Part shown: piece by piece, positions 58,501-64,000 of the stretch
Position numbering within the stretch: the first letter of the stretch is position 1
How the letters are laid out: every line of letters starts with the position of its first letter
NCBI GenBank assembly: GCA_963930775.1
Contig: OZ005696.1
Coordinates: 5,394,001 to 5,458,000, forward strand
DNA from: Cliona cf. orientalis
Taxonomy: Eukaryota > Porifera > Demospongiae > Clionaida > Clionaidae
Length of the DNA stretch: 64,000 bases
Direction of reading: 5' to 3'
Made by a program: the position numbers and the translations under genes
Notes under the pieces: model-generated
The model's database searches: none
What the model was told of the DNA's origin: nothing
What the model saw: the letters and a program-made list of their open reading frames with translations, nothing else

Positions 58501-61500
58501 CGGGCACTCTGCCTTCTCTAACAGCACCTCGATTGCTCCCTCTATGTCTCGGCTGGTGGGTAGTTTCCTTTCGGGGGAGGGATCCACGGTACAGACAACT
58601 TGAGCACCTTCAAGTGGTAGTAGACGCCCAATTTTCTCGTGCCGATGTACCGGAACCGGAGCTGGTGAGGGGTTCAAAATTTGCACAAGTATCTTCTCAG
58701 CTCCTGTATAAGACAATGAATGGGCAATTAATACACCATGCCGTTCTGAAAATTCTTGTGAGGGGTCCAAAACAGCTAAACAAGGGTGCATTACAACTCC
58801 CTCCTCACCCGAGAGATGGACAGGCAACTGGACTTCTGAGGCAGCAGGTATAGTAGTCGACTCTAGGAGTGTCACATGACAAGTGGAGGGCATCTCTTGA
58901 CGAGTGGACAGGTCGAACTGCACTGACTCCCCTCCAGCTAGTAGTATTTGCCGGTGCATATCAACAACGCATCTGTTATGGAGAAGAAAGTCAGCACCTA
59001 GGATGCAGTCCTGGGTGAGTGTTCTTGCCACCAGAACAGGAAACTCCGTCTGCAGGCCTCCCACCTCCAAAAGAACAACCGTTTTCCCCACAATATCTAG
59101 CTCTGCTCCATTTGCTGCCACCACTGGTGAATCTGGAGCCGACAGCTTGCTATTTGAACTTGCTTGATCCCAGATATCTTTCTTCACCAGTGTTACGGCT
59201 GATCCAGTATCAACGAGCATCTTTGTGGTGACTCGAGCTACTTTGCCAGCAACGAGTAGTGTAGAGTTGACCGTAGCATTCCCTGTGGCTGGCCGGTGGG
59301 TAGAGTTTTGGGTTCCTCTTTGTCGGTAGCTACCTCCCGATCGCTGTTGTCCCGACTTCTTAGGGCAGTTGCGCCTAATATGGCCTCTTTCCCGGCATCC
59401 CCAACATATTGGTCCTCCAACTGCGCGCTGGGTAGGCTTTTCTTTCTGCAGCTGTGCTACTTCTTCCGTCAGCCGTTGTAACTGCTTGGTCAATTCAGCT
59501 ATTTGCCAGCTGTTAGTTCCAGCGACTGCATTAGCTGCCTCTGGTGCCGCCGGCGACGTCTGGAGTGAAAAGGTTGGTTCCACCTGGCTACGTTCCTTAT
59601 GTAGTCTCTTTTGTGCGAGTTCAACGGACTGCCTCTGCACAGCGAGTTGGAGAGCTTCATCCAAGGAAGATGGCATTTCTTGCATTAGATAAAGTTGTAC
59701 AGTAGAGGAGTGAACTCCCTGGATGAAGTGGTTCCGCAACACCTCCTGCCGCTGCTCAGGAGACCACTTAGGGTAGGCCTTATCGGCAAGTACGCGCAAA
59801 CATCCTGCATACTCAGCAAATTTCTCTCCCGGTCTTTGTGTGCGACTCTGCAGTTGATGCTGCCATTCCAGCTCGTTTCCTTCTACAGCGAACTGTTGCT
59901 GTAGGCCAGTAGTGACAGCCTTATAGTCAGTGGAGTGCACTAGGCCCAGCTGCGTCACCACCCTGAACGGCTCGTCCTCCAGTAATGGTAGCAATTCCCT
60001 CGTCCATTGGTTTTGTGCAATGCCCAGCTCTCTCACGTACAGTTCGAAACGTGTGAGCCAGAGCTCTATATCTGCCCCAGCAGAGTATCTCACAGGTGGC
60101 CGCATACTCACTCGTAATGGCTGTCTCTCTGTAGCAACCGCTGCTGCAGCTCCTGTCAGTACAGCAGGTGAATCATCAGTAGGCGGTGGATCATCAGTAG
60201 GCGGTGGGTCCTCTTCTCCAGACATAGTTATCCCACTCCTGACACCAATGTAACCCCGTACTGTTCACACAGGGCTTGTAGCCCGTAATAGTGATGTTTA
60301 GAGATTCAAATACAGATCGAGAGATAGTAGTCAGAAATCACACTGTGCTTATATACTTAAGGTGCTATGCATAAAACATAAGGATAAAGTGTAAGGGCTG
60401 CTTACAGACAGCCAGGGTCACAGAACACTAATAATTAGGTCACACACAAACAAGAAACAGCTTGGTCTAGATTCATTGTTCAGCTTGTTTTAGTTCGTTA
60501 CATTATTATAGCGATCATGACCCCCACTATAATGGCAGAACAGCAAAGTACAATAGCTGCAGCTTCTCCACTGCTCAAAGATTTGACAGCTGAATGACAA
60601 ATAGAATGAGATGATAAGGCTAACAAATTATGCTGTATGCTATAGATATACCTTTGTACATGGTTGTATTGCTTTCATAGATAGCGGTTGCTGTCCATAT
60701 AGACTCTGAAGTTACTAAATGAAATTAATACCGTTTTGTATATTATTATTCCCGCATGAATTACAAGTTTACCGGTGGAGAGTGCTATTGGGGCAACTGT
60801 CGTTGCATGGCATTGCTCAATTGAAAAATTCCCAATTTCTTTTGCTGTTGTGCCATTATCGTAGGCACATTTAATACTTTTCCCGATCATATCTGGACTG
60901 ACCAGTACTTGTAGCTGTGAAATGTAACAGGGTTCTGAGTCATTAATGGGCAGACTGTATCCACGTACTCTCCCACTGTTACATGTTTCATTGGTAGCAG
61001 CAGATATGGTATTGAAACGACTATGTAAAAGAGCTATTTCATTACATGAACAGTTACATTCCAGAAGGTCTCCTTGAAACACAGTAAGTCCCCCTCCTTC
61101 TGCTATGCTGCATGCAAATATCAATGTGTTTCCTAAACAGTCCTGTGTTGTTTGATTGAAACTTGATACACAATCTAAGAAACAAATTGCAATAAGAATT
61201 GTCAACTGTGCGTTTATTTTCTTAAGTTGTAATAGAGACTATACTAAGCACAACTTTATCCCCTTCCTTTCTCACTTCTGAATCAACCCTATCTCTTGGC
61301 TTTGTTGAAACCGTAGGAAATAGAAACTGTATGGGGACAAGGATATAATAGGTATGAGTCCATAGCCTCTATATATCTTAAGGGACCTCAGAAGGTTCGA
61401 GGCTGGAGCATCCTGAGTGAGGTGAGGGTGCTGCAAGGGGCCTGACTAAACCATTGGACGAAATCTCTAACTGATATATATATATAGCTGCTGTAACCAT

Positions 61501-61714
61501 GACACTCATGGGTACTAGCTATATAGACTACTGTTGCACTACGTATGTATCTTATCAGCCCAATATTCAGACTGTGCATGTATATTACTGCTTACCTACT
61601 GATACATAACCAAGAGAGACAGCCACTGTGACCTGAGTATTTCAATATTACATGTCTGAGCATGATTAGTCTACCATACATAAAACTCACCATCAGTATC
61701 TTCATTAATGACAT
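52550..61714 (-). CDS. Ig-like receptor copy 8, split by a Gypsy element in its transmembrane exon
   Basis: Exons: 61714-61691, 61632-61596, 61174-60773, 60705-60652, exon 5 in two parts (60589-60503 and 55163-54996) either side of the LTR element, 54310-54251, and 52639-52550. Every exon is otherwise open and in the family phases. The ectodomain has extra cysteines (LLECNCSCNE). Exon 6 is the longest version, VSGYTLCTTDYDYIVITTAT. Exon 7 gives GDSEYSRLQHPGG. The intron between exons 5 and 6 holds the element shared with copy 2, and the last intron holds two further MITEs. The split allele cannot encode a normal receptor through ordinary splicing. An allele without the insertion may exist in the population. 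Confidence 0.8.
52866..53218. mobile_element. pogo/Tigger-like MITE in the last intron of copy 8
   Basis: A 353-bp element between TA repeats (52864-52865 and 53219-53220). The ends are CAGTGCAACATCGATTATCT and, inverted, CAGTGCAACCTCAATTATCC. CAGT...CCTC...TTATCCGG ends and a TA target match the pogo/Tigger branch of Tc1/mariner. Confidence 0.85.
53253..54156. mobile_element. Long-TIR element (CAGTGGACTGGACTACTGG) in the last intron of copy 8
   Basis: About 900 bp with inverted ends of more than 60 bp, starting GGGGAGTCTATCAACAGTGG on the left and mirrored to about 54156. A tandem-like GGACTACTGGA core sits within the TIR. No transposase or clear target duplication was found. Confidence 0.75.
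54344..54975. repeat. Insertion in intron 5 of copy 8, shared with copy 2
   Basis: About 630 bp, homologous to 20553-21200 and at the same intron position. It ends CGCGCATGCGCCGAGGGTTA. Confidence 0.65.
55164..55414 (-). repeat. Gypsy 3' LTR
   Basis: 251 bp, direct repeat of 60249-60502. Confidence 0.95.
55453..60225 (-). CDS. Gypsy gag-pol polyprotein
   Basis: One open frame of 1,590 codons from the ATG at 60225, shortly after the primer site. The order is gag, CCHC knuckle (CWGCRERGHIRRNC, about 277-290), protease (VDTGSAVT, about 337), reverse transcriptase (YIDDVIIFS, about 768) and RNase H (DVDASGEGLG, about 917). Then come the integrase HHCC (HLGVKKT...CASCAKC) and the core D, D, E (MDILGPLP about 1215, HTDQGRNFE about 1276, SDGLVERFNRT about 1312). 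A GPY/F-like module (WQGPFKIVQRIGNVLYKI) follows, then an acidic Ser-rich tail. No chromodomain is apparent and no envelope frame is present. Gag and pol are fused without a frame change. It is mobile-element sequence, not a host gene. Confidence 0.96.
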   Translation of the reverse strand: MSGEEDPPPTDDPPPTDDSPAVLTGAAAAVATERQPLRVSMRPPVRYSAGADIELWLTRFELYVRELGIAQNQWTRELLPLLEDEPFRVVTQLGLVHSTDYKAVTTGLQQQFAVEGNELEWQHQLQSRTQRPGEKFAEYAGCLRVLADKAYPKWSPEQRQEVLRNHFIQGVHSSTVQLYLMQEMPSSLDEALQLAVQRQSVELAQKRLHKERSQVEPTFSLQTSPAAPEAANAVAGTNSWQIAELTKQLQRLTEEVAQLQKEKPTQRAVGGPICWGCRERGHIRRNCPKKSGQQRSGGSYRQRGTQNSTHRPATGNATVNSTLLVAGKVARVTTKMLVDTGSAVTLVKKDIWDQASSNSKLSAPDSPVVAANGAELDIVGKTVVLLEVGGLQTEFPVLVARTLTQDCILGADFLLHNRCVVDMHRQILLAGGESVQFDLSTRQEMPSTCHVTLLESTTIPAASEVQLPVHLSGEEGVVMHPCLAVLDPSQEFSERHGVLIAHSLSYTGAEKILVQILNPSPAPVPVHRHEKIGRLLPLEGAQVVCTVDPSPERKLPTSRDIEGAIEVLLEKAECPTASDREQLQSLLLEFSDIISTGDDDLGRTDLVRHKIDTGEATPVRLPARRLPFQQRREVHELLDKMLKRDVIEEAHGPWSSPIVLVKKKDGSTRFCVDFRKINNLTKKDAHPLPRIDDTLDTLGEAKWFSTLDLASGYWQVEVDPNDKPKTAFSTPFGLYQFRVMPFGLCNAPATFQRLMERVLRNLHWTTCLVYIDDVIIFSETIGEHLQRLAEVFSRLRDAKLKIKPSKCHLLRQSVHYLGHIISQWGVETDPDKVRAIVAWPAPTSCKELRQFLGLASYYRRFVKEFAQIASPLFKLTEKNKKWQWEEDCNQAFLHLKNKLTSTPVLALPNFKLCFTLDVDASGEGLGAVLSQKANAGGEQVIAYASRALTKSERKYAATRKEMLALVWGIKHFRPYLYGQSFEVRTDHNSLKWLYSFREPEGQIARWLEVLAEYEFTITHRPGVKHTNADALSRSSLEHPHSLELTAAPVSPVYSNNWLGATTPGQIQAAQREDPNLLAVATWLEEDVVPQHCPKNCSKALQILWNQRHHLILQNGIVYRCWRDVQGKGINPKLQLVVPKHWVPEILANLHDSSTAAHLGVKKTLEKARDRFYWIRQRHDVEQWCASCAKCASRKSPSKKACAPLVTEIASRPMERVAMDILGPLPETDAGNKYILVVGDYFTKWKEAYPMRDMEATTVARLVVNEFFCRFGLPDTLHTDQGRNFESSLIKKICSLLGIHKTRTTPYHPQSDGLVERFNRTLLNMLSLATSEDQRKWDRQIPTLMFAYRSSIQETAGATPFKLMFGREARLPIDLQLNLPAEDLPSNNPAKQLKNRLSQAYSYGKSHMQGAHKRQKLNYDKQATNGSYRVHDQVWLHNPVVPRGASRKLHCPWQGPFKIVQRIGNVLYKIQDEKKLKKCRVVHFNRLKPFRQRPESLTSPMPLAPRQSTSEESDSDSDTSELEPTTASSDSEDNSVDQADSPTRPSTTDNSNPEVTEEPAPVLRRSTRQRRRPDWYGNVVTMQTSESELDD
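60230..60247 (-). promoter_or_regulatory. Gypsy primer-binding site, tRNA-Leu
   Basis: The plus strand reads ATCCCACTCCTGACACCA. As recalled, this equals the last 15 bases plus CCA of animal tRNA-Leu(CAG), so the element's RNA would pair with that tRNA over 18 bases. It sits one base from the 5' LTR. Confidence 0.8.
60249..60502 (-). repeat. Gypsy 5' LTR
   Basis: 254 bp, direct repeat of 55164-55414. Confidence 0.95.
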
Positions 61715-61845
61715 AATACATGTATGATAATGACGGACTATTAGCATCTAATACACTGCAAGATTTCAATTTTATCTCTCAGGGGACAATTCTAACTGGC
61801 GATCTATAGTATTGCGAGATTTTTAAATATGCTCCTGGAGTGAAG

Positions 61846-61881
61846 TTTGAAAAACCTACACTAATGGCAGTTTCAATTCAC
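61846..61881 (-). promoter_or_regulatory. ISRE-like promoter block of copy 8
   Basis: GTGAATTGAAACTG (61881-61868), then TTCAAACTTCACTCCAGG, about 155 bp upstream of the ATG. Confidence 0.5.
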
Positions 61882-61884
61882 AAC

Positions 61885-63799
61885 AGTAGTATTATGCAAC
61901 CTGTAGATTGTGTTATCTTTTTAACTGTGTATAATGTTTACGTGGTCTGTATATAGCATCTACAATATCAGGTACTGTGCATATTCATACACACTGTAGA
62001 GTCCCTCTCCTGTTACATAATTCTTCCATTTTCATATAATTTTTGTAGTAAATTTCCATGACTTGTATACACGTAGCTTCATGCAGTAGATTATAGGTTC
62101 TGAAAGGACAGACCTAGCATACATGTATAAATAGCATGTAATGTACATGTATTATATTATGTACCAAGGTGTGCATATTCAAAATAAGCCCCCTCTCCAG
62201 TCTTGGCTATATCTACAGCTGAAAAAAGTTGGGGGGGGGGGGGGGCTTATTTTTAGGAGGATAATTATAGTATAGTAGTACCCTTGCGAAATTAAGATAT
62301 CGGCCCACCCCGTTTGCCCGCTGGCTCTAGCAATATTAAAGTACGTATAATATGATCTAATAGATACTGTTTAGTCGGTTTCTATATGTGATTTAGAAGA
62401 CCTCAGGTCTCTCATAGAACCCTCACTTTGCTCAGAATTCTATATTATAGAGTCACTAATATGTATGTATGGAGCAAAGTACTACGTGTATTCTGCTCTA
62501 TGTTCGTGTCTATACACTAATACAAGAGCTACATTTGTAGAAAGGGGGCTCAGCATGATAAGAATATATTTTGTTTCATACTGCCATCTTTCTCAAATGG
62601 TCCCTTTCCTTAATTAAGCTGATCACATAATACAATGGAACCTTGCTTAGCAGTCACTCAGTAAAGTGGTCAGTAAGCAAGGTCCCAAAATTTTATCAAT
62701 AGTATAGTGTAAGCCGCCATTTATCGGCATACAAATTTCCCCGATTTATAACTCCTGCCAGGAATGATGTATGAACTTGGTTCTTGCACCGAAAGAAAGC
62801 TCATAAAGTAGGCTTTCATTAGCTAGAATCCAGAGAGGTATACCCTATTAATTAACGATCTACGAGCACTAATGCGCAGACATCACAATACCATTTATTG
62901 TCAACCGGTACATATTATTGGCACACCTATTCTTTCCATATTGGCGAATGCGCCATTTTTTGGCACCTGGGCTTTCTTGAGCCTTTTACTGCTGCCTTAC
63001 TTGCCATAAAATCATAGAAAAAATATCCCCAGATACCTTCTCACTATATCTCTCTTCTCATATCGATCGCTTGCTTCGTCTTTGAACAGCAGCCGTGACT
63101 GTGTTGATACTACACATAAAATCGATACTTGAGCCATTTCAACAGTACGATAAAATCACGAAGGGCTAGGATGTGTACTTTCAAAGGGCACTGACAGCCT
63201 GGGTATACAAAAAAATGTATACACAATTAATAACACACCTGCATGGGGCAAATAAATGATAATCCTGCTTAAACTTTAAGTATGCTCAGCTAATACGATG
63301 TCATGCATAATCTACAAACACTGCCATATTTTTGTTGTTTTCGCCACTATCATATTGTGTGAGTGCTCATGTTCTGGCAAAACTTCCAGAACCATTCTAA
63401 TGGCAGCTCTTAGGCCGCCTTTGAGCTGCTTATGAATTTTTCGATTCTAATTGGAGGGACCTGCTTGATTTGTAATTATTTTTAGGGGCGCCTAAATTAA
63501 AAGTATGCAGTAATTGGTTCTGTCATTGCCGTCATCATCCGTATGAAACTCGCCAGATCTCAATATCTAGGTGTCTTAGTGAGTGGCCAGTACTATCACA
63601 ATGTCAAATAGCCGATAGGCCACACCTATTGACCACACTAAGTATGCCATGTGCTGCTCAAATTGCGCATACTCAAGCTCATTATAGGTAAGGGTAACTC
63701 ATCACGTCTTCAAATACAGACTCATAGATTCATGGCTCTGAATCTCTAGTGCACTACAATGATAAGGATTGCTCTAAAGAGTTGAGCTCAATATTGTTA
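61885..63799. other. Duplicated upstream flank of copy 8, no gene
   Basis: Paralogous to the copy 7 flank (44300-44520 joined to 49685-52290). It shows the Copia-free site near 62105-62117. A pogo-like end (ACAATGGAACCTTGCTTAGC) occurs at about 62632, also at 50192. No coding exon is supported. Confidence 0.6.
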
Positions 63800-64000
63800 T
63801 TAGAGGAGGTCTCTAGGTCTCATGCCCGGTGCAGGTTGGCATGTGGGATGTTGAAGGTGGCTGTATTCACCATCATCCTGCAGCCAGAAAAACAGTGTAA
63901 TTTCATATAATATTGCACTTCTCATCTCATAGACTTACTGTGATAATGACAACTCGATCATAATCCATCGTACACAGAGTATAGCCAGAAGCCTGTATTG
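63800..64000 (-). CDS. Ig-like receptor copy 9, last two exons (continues outside the window)
   Basis: Exon 6 (63992-63939) reads ASGYTLCTMDYDRVVIIT and exon 7 (63877-63800) reads DDGEYSHLQHPTCQPAPGMR then RDLL-stop. Both keep phase 0 and both tyrosine motifs (YDRV and GEYSHL). The C-terminus after LQHP differs from all other copies, so this is a more distant branch. The rest of the gene lies beyond position 64000. Confidence 0.7.

Larger units (their letters stand above)
55164..60502 (-). mobile_element. Gypsy (Ty3/gypsy) LTR retrotransposon, looks whole, young
   Basis: Total 5,339 bp in minus orientation, flanked by a 4-bp duplication TTAT (55160-55163 and 60503-60506). The LTRs of 251 and 254 bp differ by about two substitutions and one 3-bp indel, so the insertion is recent. 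LTR termini are TG...CA. A tRNA-Leu-type primer site adjoins the 5' LTR (right side) and a purine tract adjoins the 3' LTR (left side). The single internal frame carries gag to integrase. I see no break. It lies inside receptor copy 8. Confidence 0.96.

Noticed and set aside
1-64000. CRISPR arrays, rRNA or tRNA genes
   Set aside because: No regularly spaced repeats, and no recognisable rRNA or cloverleaf sequence. The genome is eukaryotic with introns.

Overview
The window is animal nuclear DNA. It is AT-rich, has many short GT-AG introns, and carries single-copy metazoan genes (MIIP, an R-SNARE/VAMP pair, a proteasome beta-1 subunit). It also holds a lineage-expanded receptor family and dense MITEs, with one Copia and one Gypsy LTR retrotransposon. 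The compact introns, the repeat style and the gene set suggest an early-branching animal, possibly a demosponge. That placement is inference, not proof.

Region 1 (1-14.5 kb) is ordinary gene space. It contains a small secreted Cys-rich protein gene (239-914, +). Two related VAMP genes (3007-5434 and 10206-12109, both +) flank a seven-exon MIIP homologue (9110-5708, -). Next come the first two exons of a PSMB6-type proteasome subunit (12404-14530, +), with a Mutator-like MITE in its intron. The remaining proteasome exons were not found.

Region 2 (16-64 kb) is a tandem array, all on the minus strand, of at least nine copies plus one remnant of a single gene family. I did not recognise it as a named family. 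Each full copy has seven exons with fixed intron phases (0,1,1,1,0,0). They encode a signal peptide, one Ig-like ectodomain with eight cysteines, a Thr/Asn-rich stalk, one transmembrane helix, and a cytoplasmic tail. The tail is built from two small exons carrying YxxI/V and S/I-E-Y-x-x-L tyrosine motifs, which look like ITIMs. Copies 1, 5 and 7 read intact. Copies 3, 4 and 6 carry lesions, copy 2 runs into a 200-N gap, copy 8 is split by the Gypsy element, and copy 9 leaves the window. Upstream of each first exon is a conserved element resembling an interferon-stimulated response element (GAAnnGAAACT type). In most copies it sits beside a TTTAAA-like box. Together these features look like a sponge-type or other early-animal inhibitory immune or allorecognition receptor cluster evolving by birth and death.

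The array is heavily colonised. A young Copia element (44526-49679, LTRs almost identical) lies upstream of copy 7 and itself contains a nested MITE. A young Gypsy element (55164-60502) sits inside the transmembrane exon of copy 8. Several MITE families fall into two groups: TA-duplicating elements with CCGTA ends, and G-tract-rich elements with CAGGG-type ends and 5-bp duplications. Shared and unshared insertions let the order of duplications and insertions be read.
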